Source: Diprion similis
Taxonomy: Eukaryota > Arthropoda > Insecta > Hymenoptera > Diprionidae
Length of the DNA stretch: 64,000 nt
Direction of reading: 5' to 3'
NCBI RefSeq assembly: GCF_021155765.1
Contig: NC_060113.1
Coordinates: 2,470,501-2,534,500 of the forward strand
The position numbers and the translations under genes were made by a program. Of this stretch, positions 1 through 12,719 are shown piece after piece (the first letter of the stretch is position 1; the number at the start of each line of letters is the position of its first letter). The notes beneath the pieces are model-generated. The model saw only the letters and a program-made list of their open reading frames with translations, had not been told where the DNA came from and made no database searches.

Positions 1-3000
1 TCGATTCCCAGACAAAAGATTTTTCGGCCAAAAAAAATCCAAGGCTAACCCCTTTGCATTTTTGGCGAAAATTTCGACGACTTTGAAAAGTGCTGCAATT
101 AATTCTTTAGGGTACTATTCCGACGTGATTTTGCGAGAGGAATCGATTAATCGCAGTCCCGATACGCTGCGAGCAACACCTGCAAAGTTACAGCCGAAAA
201 ACTGCAGATTTTCATCGTCATTTCTCTGCTGCTGGTCCTAGGCTATTTTTCATGTGTTTTCTGAGTTCCTGGGCGTCGAATTAGTCTAAAAAGCGTCATA
301 CGGATCGATTCCCAGACAAAAGATTTTTCGGCCAAAAAAAATCCAAGGCTAACCCCTTTGCATTTTTGGCGAAAATTTCGACGACTTTGAAAAGTGCTGC
401 AATTAATTCTTTAGGGTACTATTCCGACGTGATTTTGCGAGAGGAATCGATTAATCGCAGTCCCGATACGCTGCGAGCAACACCTGCAAAGTTACAGCCG
501 AAAAACTGCAGATTTTCATCGTCATTTCTCTGCTGCTGGTCCTAGGCTATTTTTCATGTGTTTTCTGAGTTCCTGGGCGTCGAATTAGTCTAAAAAGCGT
601 CATACGGATCGATTCCCAGACAAAAGATTTTTCGGCCAAAAAAAATCCAAGGCTAACCCCTTTGCATTTTTGGCGAAAATTTCGACGACTTTGAAAAGTG
701 CTGCAATTAATTCTTTAGGGTACTATTCCGACGTGATTTTGCGAGAGGAATCGATTAATCGCAGTCCCGATACGCTGCGAGCAACACCTGCAAAGTTACA
801 GCCGAAAAACTGCAGATTTTCATCGTCATTTCTCTGCTGCTGGTCCTAGGCTATTTTTCATGTGTTTTCTGAGTTCCTGGGCGTCGAATTAGTCTAAAAA
901 GCGTCATACGGATCGATTCCCAGACAAAAGATTTTTCGGCCAAAAAAAATCCAAGGCTAACCCCTTTGCATTTTTGGCGAAAATTTCGACGACTTTGAAA
1001 AGTGCTGCAAATAATTCTTTAGGGTACTATTCCGACGTGATTTTGCGAGAGGAATCGATTAGTCGCAGTCCCGATACGCTGCGAGCAACACCTGCAAAGT
1101 TACAGCCGAAAAACTGCAGATTTTCATCGTCATTTCTCTGCTGCTGGTCCTAGGCTATTTTTCATGTGTTTTCTGAGTTCCTGGGCGTCGAATTAGTCTA
1201 AAAAGCGTCATACGGATCGATTCCCAGACAAAAGATTTTTCGGCCAAAAAAAATCCAAGGCTAACCCCTTTGCATTTTTGGCGAAAATTTCGACGACTTT
1301 GAAAAGTGCTGCAATTAATTCTTTAGGGTACTATTCCGACGTGATTTTGCGAGAGGAATCGATTAATCGCAGTCCCGATACGCTGCGAGCAACACCTGCA
1401 AAGTTACAGCCGAAAAACTGCAGATTTTCATCGTCATTTCTCTGCTGCTGGTCCTAGGCTATTTTTCATGTGTTTTCTGAGTTCCTGGGCGTCGAATTAG
1501 TCTAAAAAGCGTCATACGGATCGATTCCCAGACAAAAGATTTTTCGGCCAAAAAAAATCCAAGGCTAACCCCTTTGCATTTTTGGCGAAAATTTCGACGA
1601 CTTTGAAAAGTGCTGCAATTAATTCTTTAGGGTACTATTCCGACGTGATTTTGCGAGAGGAATCGATTAGTCGCAGTCCCGATACGCTGCGAGCAACACC
1701 TGCAAAGTTACAGCCGAAAAACTGCAGATTTTCATCGTCATTTCTCTGCTGCTGGTCCTAGGCTATTTTTCATGTGTTTTCTGAGTTCCTGGGCGTCGAA
1801 TTAGTCTAAAAAGCGTCATACGGATCGATTCCCAGACAAAAGATTTTTCGGCCAAAAAAAATCCAAGGCTAACCCCTTTGCATTTTTGGCGAAAATTTCG
1901 ACGACTTTGAAAAGTGCTGCAATTAATTCTTTAGGGTACTATTCCGACGTGATTTTGCGAGAGGAATCGATTAATCGCAGTCCCGATACGCTGCGAGCAA
2001 CACCTGCAAAGTTACAGCCGAAAAACTGCAGATTTTCATCGTCATTTCTCTGCTGCTGGTCCTAGGCTATTTTTCATGTGTTTTCTGAGTTCCTGGGCGT
2101 CAAATTAGTCTAAAAAGCGTCATACGGATCGATTCCCAGACAAAAGATTTTTCGGCCAAAAAAAATCCAAGGCTAACCCCTTTGCATTTTTGGCGAAAAT
2201 TTCGACGACTTTGAAAAGTGCTGCAATTAATTCTTTAGGGTACTATTCCGACGTGATTTTGCGAGAGGAATCGATTAGTCGCAGTCCCGATACGCTGCGA
2301 GCAACACCTGCAAAGTTACAGCCGAAAAACTGCAGATTTTCATCGTCATTTCTCTGCTGCTGGTCCTAGGCTATTTTTCATGTGTTTTCTGAGTTCCTGG
2401 GCGTCGAATTAGTCTAAAAAGCGTCATACGGATCGATTCCCAGACAAAAGATTTTTCGGCCAAAAAAAATCCAAGGCTAACCCCTTTGCATTTTTGGCGA
2501 AAATTTCGACGACTTTGAAAAGTGCTGCAATTAATTCTTTAGGGTACTATTCCGACGTGATTTTGCGAGAGGAATCGATTAATCGCAGTCCCGATACGCT
2601 GCGAGCAACACCTGCAAAGTTACAGCCGAAAAACTGCAGATTTTCATCGTCATTTCTCTGCTGCTGGTCCTAGGCTATTTTTCATGTGTTTTCTGAGTTC
2701 CTGGGCGTCGAATTAGTCTAAAAAGCGTCATACGGATCGATTCCCAGACAAAAGATTTTTCGGCCAAAAAAAATCCAAGGCTAACCCCTTTGCATTTTTG
2801 GCGAAAATTTCGACGACTTTGAAAAGTGCTGCAATTAATTCTTTAGGGTACTATTCCGACGTGATTTTGCGAGAGGAATCGATTAATCGCAGTCCCGATA
2901 CGCTGCGAGCAACACCTGCAAAGTTACAGCCGAAAAACTGCAGATTTTCATCGTCATTTCTCTGCTGCTGGTCCTAGGCTATTTTTCATGTGTTTTCTGA

Positions 3001-3952
3001 GTTCGTGGGCGTCGAATTAGTCTAAAAAGCGTCATACGGATCGATTCCCAGACAAAAGATTTTTCGGCCAAAAAAAATCCAAGGCTAACCCCTTTGCATT
3101 TTTGGCGAAAATTTCGACGACTTTGAAAAGTGCTGCAATTAATTCTTTAGGGTACTATTCCGACGTGATTTTGCGAGAGGAATCGATTAATCGCAGTCCC
3201 GATACGCTGCGAGCAACACCTGCAAAGTTACAGCCGAAAAACTGCAGATTTTCATCGTCATTTCCCTGCTGCTGGTCCTAGGCTATTTTTCATGTGTTTT
3301 CTGAGTTCCTGGGCGTCGAATTAGTCTAAAAAGCGTCATGCGGATCGATTCCCAGACAAAAGATTTTTCGGCCAAAAAAAATCCAAGGCTAACCCCTTTG
3401 CATTTTTGGCGAAAATTTCGACGACTTTGAAAAGTGCTGCAATTAATTCTTCAGGGTACTATTCCGACGTGATTTTGCGAGAGGAATCGATTAATCGCAG
3501 TCCCGATACGCTGCGAGCAACACCTGCAAAGTTACAGCCGAAAAACTGCAGATTTTCATCGTCATTTCTCTGCTGCTGGTCCTAGGCTATTTTTCATGTG
3601 TTTTCTGAGTTCCTGGGCGTCGAATTAGTCTAAAAAGCGTCATACGGATCGATTCCCAGACAAAAGATTTTTCGGCCAAAAAAAATCCAAGGCTAACCCC
3701 TTTGCATTTTTGGCGAAAATTTCGACGACTTTGAAAAGTGCTGCAATTAATTCTTTGGGGTACTATTTTGACGTGATTTTGCGAGAGGAATCGATTAATC
3801 GCAGTCCCAATACGCTGCGAGCAACGGATCAAAAGTTACAGCCAGAAAACTGCAGATTTCCATCGTCGTTTCTCTGCTGTTGGTCCTACGCTTATTTTAA
3901 TGTGTTTTTTGAGTTCCTGGGGTTCCAATTAGCCTAGTCACGGACATTTGAA
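1..3952. repeat. Satellite DNA array, 304-bp monomer
   Basis: Head-to-tail copies of a 304-bp unit begin at 1, 305, 609, 913, 1217, 1521, 1825, 2129, 2433, 2737, 3041, 3345 and 3649. The first twelve differ from each other at only a handful of positions; the second half of the thirteenth (from about 3760) is clearly diverged. The array runs off the left edge of the window, so its full size is unknown. Short ORFs within it are not conserved as proteins and are interrupted by stops in each monomer. This is tandem satellite DNA, probably pericentromeric or an interstitial array. Confidence 0.97.
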
Positions 3953-4457
3953 TCAATTCGGAGACGTGAAATTTTCGGCTCCAAAAATCGCAAAAAAAGT
4001 AAGGCTAACCCCTCTGGAATTTTTGGCGAAAATTTTTACGTTTTTGAAAAGTGCTACAGTTAATTCGTCAGAGCACTATTCCGACGTTATTTTGCGAGAG
4101 GAATTGATTGAGCGCAGTCCCGATACGCTGCGAGCAACGGATCAAAATTTACAGCCAAAAAACTGCAGATTTCCATCGTCGTTTCTCTGCTGTTGGTCCT
4201 ATGCTTTTTTTTATGTGTTTTTTGAGTTCCTGGGGTTTCAAATAGCCAAGAAACGGTCATACAAATCAATTCGGAGACGAGTAACTTTCGGCTCTAAAAA
4301 TCGCAAAAAAAGTAAGGCTAACCCCTTTGGATTTTTTGCGAAAATTCCGACGTTTTTGAAAAGTGCTGCAATTAATTCTTTAGGTCTCTATTCCGACGTA
4401 ATTTTGCGAGAGAAATCGATTGAGCGCAGTCCCAATACGCTGCGAGCAACGTACTAA
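3953..4457. repeat. Diverged satellite monomers at the array edge
   Basis: Two further copies of the same unit start at 3953 and 4266 (spacing 313 rather than 304). They keep landmarks such as the 'gctgcgagcaac' and 'ttgcgagagga' segments but carry many substitutions and small indels; the last copy is truncated at about 4457. Divergence rising toward the edge is what unequal exchange predicts, because end monomers escape homogenisation. Confidence 0.9.
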
Positions 4458-5340
4458 CACTTACTGCCGAAAACATGCAAATTCTTCCTTTGATCCTAAA
4501 ACGAAGGGTAGGGAAAATGACAAATTCATAGCCAGAACTTTTTATCTTCACACTTAGTCACACTCTATTCAGGTTGCCTTAATTCTCCTACATATGTCCG
4601 GGTGTCAATGTACAGTACATCAATAAGTAACCAAATAGTATCAAATTAGACAATTCGAATGTAGTATTCGAATTCGTTAGTATACTCCAAGTATTGTAAC
4701 GATACGTATTATATCGTATTGTTACTATTTCATGTATCCTGTGTTAAAATAACTTATAAAGTAATTTTTGCGTTTCTCAGCTATGGGTTTTACGTTGTTT
4801 CAACTCAAAAACCTTTCTTGCAATCCTGAATAAGTTTTCTGCTGCTGGTCCTCTGCCCTCGTTGATGTTTCCTTCGCGTTTTCGCGGTTTCAATCAGTCT
4901 AGAAAGTGTTTCGGCCGAAAAACAAAAAAAGTCTTTTATTTTTCCCGATCAGTGAAATTTACGTTGATCTTATCGTCGTGTTCGATTACCTGAGAGTCCA
5001 AAATAAATCCTGAAAATCAATTCCGAGATGAAAACTATTTTGCTCCACAAATACTGAAAAAAGCACGACTGACTCTCTTTTGCTGGCATGCATGTAATCC
5101 CAGCGTTTTCGGGCGAGTCACAATCAAGCCGACGGCTTGTTATACTTACATCATTAGAGCCATGTTCAGTTTATACAATGGATGCGCTCCATACATTATT
5201 TGTCCGGTCAAGTCCGCATATTTTCGCTTCAACTATGCTGAAATTAACGTCTGGCGAGGAAATGGCTGCAGGGTGACTTCATTATTCCGTTGAACCCGAG
5301 TGAAGTTTCTTGGCATTCGGTCAGAGAACACTTTCATCTT
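4458..5340. repeat. Intergenic stretch with decayed satellite relics
   Basis: No supported gene. The segment around 4830-5095 still resembles the satellite: 'ctgctgctggtcct' near 4840, then 'caatcagtctagaaagtg', 'cggccgaaaaac' and, near 5017, 'aatcaattccgagatgaaa'. They occur in the order found in the array but with deletions between them. These appear to be old monomers abandoned outside the present array boundary. A short hairpin-like AT segment lies at about 4695-4730. Confidence 0.55.
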
Positions 5341-5486
5341 TTTCGAGTATGAACAGACACATCAATGTCTCGTTGGCAGTTGTTTTGATCATGTACGTAA
5401 CGTGGCTTATGCTCAATGCCTTTTATCCTATTTTTATTCAATGGTTTTACTGTAGAAAATAATATGGGTTTCCGATAAAATTAAGG

Positions 5487-8400
5487 ATGCATTACGGTAG
5501 CTGGAGTGTCATCATCATCTGGCTTCAGGTAATCTGTACAAGCAGTTAACTTTCACTAGATACATACTCAACAGCGACTTTTCACGCATAAGGTAACCTC
5601 AGCAGCGTATCAAAACCAATTATCACCGGAACTAGAGTTCGTGTCAAGTAATCTTAGACCAGATGAATGCATACTCTTTTACAAAGTGCTACAAGGGAAA
5701 AAGCAACGGGTCATAGAAAACCACATTGTAAGTCTCGTCACTGATTATTCCTGATGTGGATTTTAATAGACGAAATAACATTACCTGACCACCTTTTTTG
5801 CCGTATCCTCAGCGGCGTGCAGATTCTTCTCGGAGCATGAGATTTCGGAGAAAATTCGATTGCGAACGTTTATTGCTTTCTTGGCTTGAAAACCCTCAGA
5901 ACCTATCCGAAAGGGCTCATCACCGCGTGGAGTTAGCGCTAAAGGAAATCGGTAGAAATGATTTGGCCTACTGGCTTGGACGCAATCAGCTTATTCACCA
6001 GGGTCAGTTGACTAGGGAAGAGAATTACATGCGAGGAAGCATGGCGTACGTTCATGTATAATAAACTGTTATTCTAATACCTTCTCGTCCATTTTTTTGT
6101 AGTCGTTATCAGTGGGTCATGATTTGTTTCTCAGAGTACTTCACAAGGACGATGAAAACTTCATTAGCGGAGAACCAGCCAGACCAGCCTTGGATGAAAC
6201 TGGCTCAGATGGTATTCCACCGCAAACCGTTTTGCAGAAGCTGATGATTACAATCGTTATGGTCATATCGATGACCACGCTTTGCCTTTGTTGCTATAAA
6301 TTCTTGTACGCGAGAATGCGAGGCGGACATTTTACTAATTTCCGGTACACAATCCTGGAGCCCACACGATTTAACGATTGAGTAAAGTAGTTTGAGAAAA
6401 TTTTCACTCGATCGCATCAACCTATCGATTGCCGCTTATTTTTCTAAGTCAATCCACGGACTCATTCGTCGCTTCAGGCAAGAGTTTGATGAAGAATCCT
6501 GGCTACGACAGGACCGACAATGCGGAGGAGGTTCCAGATCCTGTTTCGCTGATCCCGATCGCTCCATCTGGAATTCTTTCAGATGTGGCTTAGGTTGGAG
6601 GCCGATTTCGCCGATCGAATATTTGAAAAAGAAATTTGAAACACACACCGATCATTCCCGAGATCAACGACGGCGCGAATTTCGGCAGCTGATGACACGA
6701 TTGCAAGTGAGTTCGAGTTATTCAGTAAATTCATATTGATTGCATGGTGATTCAGCCATAAAGGAGCCACAGCCTTACTCGTTTTTGCAGAAAACTTGTC
6801 CTACTCAAAGGAAGATAATTCATTTGAGTAGGAAGGAGCAGCATCTTCTGAAGTCTTTGACCAACGCCGAGAAAGATCTACTTCCAACGACAGATTCGGA
6901 CTTCAAGTTTCTGGTAGCCTCTGATCGTGAAAAGAGGAAACTTCTGGCTTGTGAGGGTCGTCGGGAGTTCCTGATCGACCTAAGAAAAAGACTGGAGAAA
7001 ATTGGACCTGACAGCCACAGAAATATAGCATTAAATGAAGCACAAAGGAAATTGATAAGAAAGTTATCCCCGTCGGAGAGACAACTGCTTCCGGTTACGG
7101 ACAAAGATTTGGAGCTTATGGTTAGCGGTCCGTTGGAAAAGCGGCAAGTTATATTGAAGCAAATGACATCAAGGTTAGCGGAGATTTCTCACGAGGACAG
7201 AAAGTATTTGGAGCTTGATTACGGGGAGAAGAAATTCTTGAAAGAGATTGATGACAAGGAAAAGAAGAAACTAGGCGTAACTGAATCTGAATACAAATTC
7301 CTCGTAGCATCGAAATCCCAAAGAAATGTGTTACAGCAACGGCTGGATCCCCGCGAGAGAAATCGACGGATAAAAGGGATCCAAAAAAAGCTTACCGAAG
7401 TGAACTGCGACATTTCGCGTTTGGACCTGTCGAAGACTGAGCGAAGCTCTTTTCTCAGCTTAACTCCATTTGAGCTGGCTCAACTGGGTTTGACTGAAGA
7501 TCACGTAAAGTTCTACACAGCCTCAGATTCCGAGAGGCAAGTGATGTGGCCCTCGCCCTCGCAGCATCGAAATATGCGGATAATCACGTTGCAAACAAAG
7601 TTATCAAAGCTACCGTGGAAGGAGTGTAGCCCAAGGTTGACTTCGTCGGAGTACAAACTGTTGGCGAGTTTAACCCCACGGGAGCAGGACAAACTTCACA
7701 TATCAGTTTCCGAGAAGAATTTCATGCTCTCAACCGACTCCGAAAAGGAGCTTATCCAGAGGCAGAGAAATATCGAGAAGTTGCAGGGGAAAATTCGAGA
7801 TTTCAATACAGTGATGATGACGGAAAGCGAGAGGTGTCTGATCCTGTCGTTATCACCGTCGGAAATGCAGATGCTGAACATGGATTCAACGAACAAGTCA
7901 TCCCTGACTGCTGAAAAGTCAGATAAACTATGCAACCGTGGAGCTGCGACCGATGGACTGGATTTGGTATTATCGAAAGATAAAATCGACGCCGACTGTC
8001 AGACCGAGTTGACCAAACCCGAACAAATCCTCACGAGCTGTCCGGCGACGTCAGAAATCACCATTATGAAGATATCCACATCTCAAGGACATCTTTCGCC
8101 CGGCAACGACTCGGTAAATGAGGGCCAACACCAGAGGATGATGAGACTGGAAATAATAAAAGATAGAATACACTCGGAGGGTATATCTAATGTTCGATTG
8201 ACAAACTCGGAAATGGAGCTGATCGAATCGCTAACAAATTCAGAAATAGATTCAGCGCATTTGACGCCGTCCCAAGTATCCTTCCTAATCGCCAAGGGAT
8301 CCCATTGCCATGCTCAACAGGCAGAGATCCAATACCACGAAAGTTTGGGCGAGCATTGCGAATCGTTGAAAGACGTCCAGGTCAATACCTCGCCCGAAGT

Positions 8401-8947
8401 CTGCTACCAGGAAACCAGTAACAGCGCTAGCTGTCAGAGCGATTCTGGTTCGGAACCAAATTCCGATCACAAAGACGATGTCGAGCCTCAGAAGCCGACT
8501 GAACAGCACGATCAGCAGGCTAACAGCAACGCGTGCGAAGACGATGCACCGGCTCCCTTGCACGAAGAATCAGCGGACGACTCGGAGCTGAGCGAAAGCT
8601 ATGATGAACTGGGAATGCTGTTCTCGCAACAGATGAAACAGCAGGCTCGACCCTGTCAACGGAAGTATTGCCTGTTGGGAAGACACTTGAAGAGGGGAAT
8701 CCAACACGACGAACAACAGTGCCAAATCAGGCATCACTGTTGCCGAGGCTATCCTAGCGATCAACGACCCTCGTGCAGCAGCGATAATGTCTGCAAGGAC
8801 ACTTACGATGAGTTGGAGCTAATGCGCGCGGCTCCGTACGAGAAAAAACAAGTCAATTCATCAATGTTCGAGAGGAGGAAACACTTTTTGGGTCAACCAT
8901 GCCAAAAATGCACTAAAATACACGATCACCATACAAATACTAATTGA
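5487..8947 (+). CDS. Predicted single-pass membrane protein with death-fold-like segment and repeat-rich tail
   Basis: I do not recognise this gene. Proposed coding exons: 5487-5528, 5575-5727 (or 5593-5727), 5813-6055, 6103-6344, 6391-6706 and 6791-8947; all junctions keep frame, giving about 1050 residues. The start at 5487 opens a short hydrophobic segment; an alternative exon at 5348 spliced to 5501 would give a longer, better signal peptide. Residues encoded by 5593-6055 are helical, with a death-domain-like pattern (CERLLLSWLENP, then ELALKEIGRNDLAYWLG). A transmembrane helix is encoded at about 6238-6312. The tail holds seven repeats (separate entry), then an acidic stretch, then a Cys/His-rich C terminus with CLLGRH, RHHCC and CQKC. 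Topology is uncertain: if the N terminus is a signal peptide, the death-like fold would be extracellular, which is unusual. The weakest junctions are the 46-47-bp introns. Without the splice at 6345-6390 the protein would stop at 6381. Confidence 0.6.
6824..7930 (+). repeat. Protein-level tandem repeats in the membrane-protein tail
   Basis: Within the last exon six successive repeats start at about 6824, 7031, 7214, 7427, 7637 and 7817. A seventh, isolated copy starts near 8198. Each follows the pattern L-[ST]-x-x-E-x-x-[LF]-[LI]-x-S-L-[ST]-P-x-E-x-x-x-L, then T-x-S-[DE]-x-x-F-[LM]-x-A-S-x-S-E-[KR]. Spacing is 60-71 residues. The linkers are charged and helix-friendly, so a helical repeat array or coiled coil is likely. 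No known repeat family came to mind. Confidence 0.75.
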
Positions 8948-9225
8948 AAATATATACGGCAAAGGTGAAGGCAATGATTTGCTCAACTCGCTGCGCCATT
9001 TGATTTGGCGTATGACATGAGATTATTCTGATTGCACATGTTGCAATTAATTGAAAGTAAGAACGTGATAATTACGTGTACTACATGCATTGTTTAGTTT
9101 CAGGAAACAATCTGAATAAGAAATTTTAAAACTGAGCAGGAAAAATGTTAGAAATGAATCACATGTACGAGCGGAGTGTAACTTTTATACAGAATTTTTA
9201 TTTCACGTTTACAAGTATAGGTGGT

Positions 9226-10108
<883 letters not shown>

Positions 10109-10315
10109 TTCAAGTTTGGTTATGTGTGACACGACGTGAGTGCCTGAAACAGATGAGGAAATAGGATGAGTGAAATAAACGAAGAAATGATATTACACAC
10201 TTAAAAAACCAATTAATTATCAGGCAATGATTTTCTGCACAATTTTATTACCAAGACAGTGAGATTAACTTGATAACTATAGATTCTTTAAAACCTAACA
10301 CTAAGTTTCACCCAC

Positions 10316-10341
10316 CGCGACAGATGTTTGCCGGAAGAAAG
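10316..10341 (-). promoter_or_regulatory. RpL38 first (untranslated) exon with TOP-like start
   Basis: On the minus strand the segment begins with a pyrimidine tract, CTTTCTTCC (plus 10333-10341), and ends in a GT donor at 10314-10315. A 5'-terminal oligopyrimidine tract is the standard translational control element of ribosomal protein mRNAs. The transcription start is inferred to be near 10341; the matching acceptor is at about 10144. Confidence 0.6.
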
Positions 10342-10739
10342 AATTAATTTCCGCTCCGCCATCAAGTGCACATACGTACTAGTTTCCTCAAATTATTTAC
10401 TCAGTTTATTGATATCATAGAATCAAAAAATTAGCAATTTATCTATAAATATACAATCTAGTAATAATATACGAATTAAGTTATTTTTTCCACGTATTTA
10501 GTGATTCTTAGTTGACTTTGTGTCTGTTATTTCGTTGCTACTTGACTCGTGTATTCTTTTGATTTCGCATCAGTGTTTCAGGATCTGATTTATTACCACG
10601 GGAGCAAGGTTTGCAGTTACCGACTGGTCATTTGTTTTTAATCACATTCTGTCAAACTTGTCAAAGCGTGTGGAATGATTTTTAGTCGAAAAGATTTCTA
10701 ATGTCAGTCGTGTAACGTGTCGTTGAATTAAATCTGACT
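10342..10739. promoter_or_regulatory. Divergent promoter interval between RpL38 and INO80B
   Basis: About 400 bp separates two head-to-head housekeeping genes, so both promoters and any untranslated INO80B leader must lie here. I see no clear TATA box. The half next to INO80B is less AT-rich than the half next to RpL38. Confidence 0.45.
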
Positions 10740-12590
10740 ATGGGAAAGCCCAAAGAGATGAGTACAGACGAGGAAATCAATATTGGTGTGTATAGAGTCA
10801 CTTCTGTAACCTCATTTTCAAATTAGAGGTTATGTTTTGGTGTATTCTTCGGTTAACGTAACAAGTAATTTTCAAGGCGATAAATTTAGCGGTTAAGTTT
10901 CAATATTTTTTAATTTTAGAAATCGCCACTTAATTTTTGACTTCATTCCTACTCATATTTTATTCTTGCTCAAAATGTCATCGAATTGAAATTTTTTTTT
11001 TCTGATTATTTAGACACCAGCGATGTATTGCCTCAGAAGAAACACAAGAAGCACAAACACAGAAAGCACAAGAAACGAAAATTGGCACAAGAAGATATCG
11101 AGAAACTCATGGATGCTGCTACGCAAGATGCAGACAGGAAAAAAGCCATCAGGCTCAAAGTGAAGAAGGAAGGAGAAAAAATGTTCATAGTGATAAATAT
11201 TTCAAACTGTATAATATGAACATGGGCAAGACCATTTTCTTTCCCTCAAAGCTAAATACTTGCAAATTCATTGCTCCATCGTACACAAACAAAATATATC
11301 AAAAACTCCTTGATTCACTTCCTTAAACAAATGACATAGGAGACTAATTTTATTTAAAAATTGGTGAATTACAGTTCTGTCGACAAGATCCGGGACAAGA
11401 CAGTCAAGCCACCGATCATGGCAGTGCCTGGACCAAGCAGTTCAACCTCACCTAAAGCAGCCTCGAAGAAAAAGATTTCTAAAGGTAACAAAGGAAAAGA
11501 AAGTGGCACTAGTAGCGAAGAGGAACGTTGGCTCGATGCCATCGAATCTGGAAAGCTTGAGGAAGTTAGTTATTTTCTATAATGCATCTCTAACACATAG
11601 CGATATAGTAATAATAATTAATTTTGTGAATATTTTCACTCTCTAGGTTGACGATGAATTGAAAAAAATTAAGCCCAAGGATCCAAAATTAATGACTGCT
11701 CGACAGCGAGCTATGTTTGAAAGAAAGACTGACACAGAGCCCAGCTCTAGTGTTGAACAATTAATGTCTCTGCCATCTGGGTACAAAGAAAAAGTAATGA
11801 CTGCTGAAGCAATTCAGAAAGCTGCTCTTAAATCCCAAAAGAGAAAACAACTGGCTGATGAAAAACGAGAGAAAGACAAGGTGAACTAAATTTTAGCACT
11901 GCAACGGATCCGAGAGATTGATTAAAAAGTGTAACAGAGACGGAAGTGTACTTAAAGCACACAGTGGCAGACTGTACAAAATGAAATAGGTAAATTGTGG
12001 TGGCACTATAAATTATTTTGGTACACATTTACAGAAAAAAACGATGGAAAGATTATTGAAGAAACAAGAATCTAAAGCTTCGAAAATAATGGGAAAGGGA
12101 AAGCCTTCAAGAAGACAAGTTCCACTAGTTAGCTATCGTATAACACTTGAGGGAAGCTCAATCTCCTTACCTCCTGGTGAAAAGTTTCCTTTGCCTTCGA
12201 CCCGACAGTGAGTAAAATGAATTTATACATCAAGGATATTGACCTGTCAAAGTAGAAAATAATTTGGATCTCTTATTACAAACTTGAGTTTCGTTTCAGT
12301 CAGACGTAATTGATGCGATTTTTTAGAGTTGGACTTAACCTTGGGGCACATTCCTTTTGCAATAATACAGTGAAATGTTCATAGTCACACCATTTTACCT
12401 ACGAACTATAATAATTCATAAGTTATTGTTTTTTGCTCTTAGAGAAAAACCAACGTCGGTTATTCTTTGCGGTGTAAACAGCTGCAGAAATCCGAAGAAA
12501 TACTCCTGTTCAAAAACGGGAATACCACTCTGCAGTTTAGAATGCTACAAAGCCAATATATCTTTCCACTTACGACTTGTCACCACGTGA
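10740..12590 (+). CDS. INO80 chromatin-remodelling complex subunit B
   Basis: Six coding exons: 10740-10785, 11014-11182, 11375-11564, 11647-11880, 12035-12207 and 12443-12590, totalling 960 nt (319 residues). The N-terminal part is basic, with a KHKKHKHRKHKKRK run. The central exons carry the PAPA-1-like region (MTARQRAMFERK, then LPSGYKEK and AEAIQKAALKSQKRKQLADE). The last exon is a HIT-type zinc finger with Cys in VILCGVNSCRNPKKYSC and LCSLECYK. This PAPA-1 plus HIT-finger arrangement is specific to INO80B/Ies2-type subunits, which support the ATPase of the nuclear INO80 complex. Only the donor of exon 2 (AT|gttcat at 11182/11183) is weak; it was chosen because it is the one that keeps phase. 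The C terminus extends 11 residues beyond CYKAN. Confidence 0.92.
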
Positions 12591-12708
12591 TGATCAATCA
12601 ATTCAATTTTTTTTTTTTTTTTTCATTAGTTGCAATTCAGGTACATGCAAATATTGAATATTAATGTTATTAATTTTTAATGTAATTGCGTTATTTAATA
12701 GTGTATAA

Positions 12709-12714
12709 AATAAA
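12709..12714 (+). terminator. Poly(A) signal of INO80B
   Basis: A canonical AATAAA lies about 120 bp downstream of the INO80B stop codon, in a T-rich context. It is the first good signal after the stop. Confidence 0.6.
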
Positions 12715-12719
12715 GGTAG

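Noticed and set aside
3587..4457. Short ORFs in the diverged satellite monomers
   Set aside because: They arise from repeat sequence, are interrupted in neighbouring monomers and overlap ORFs on the other strand.
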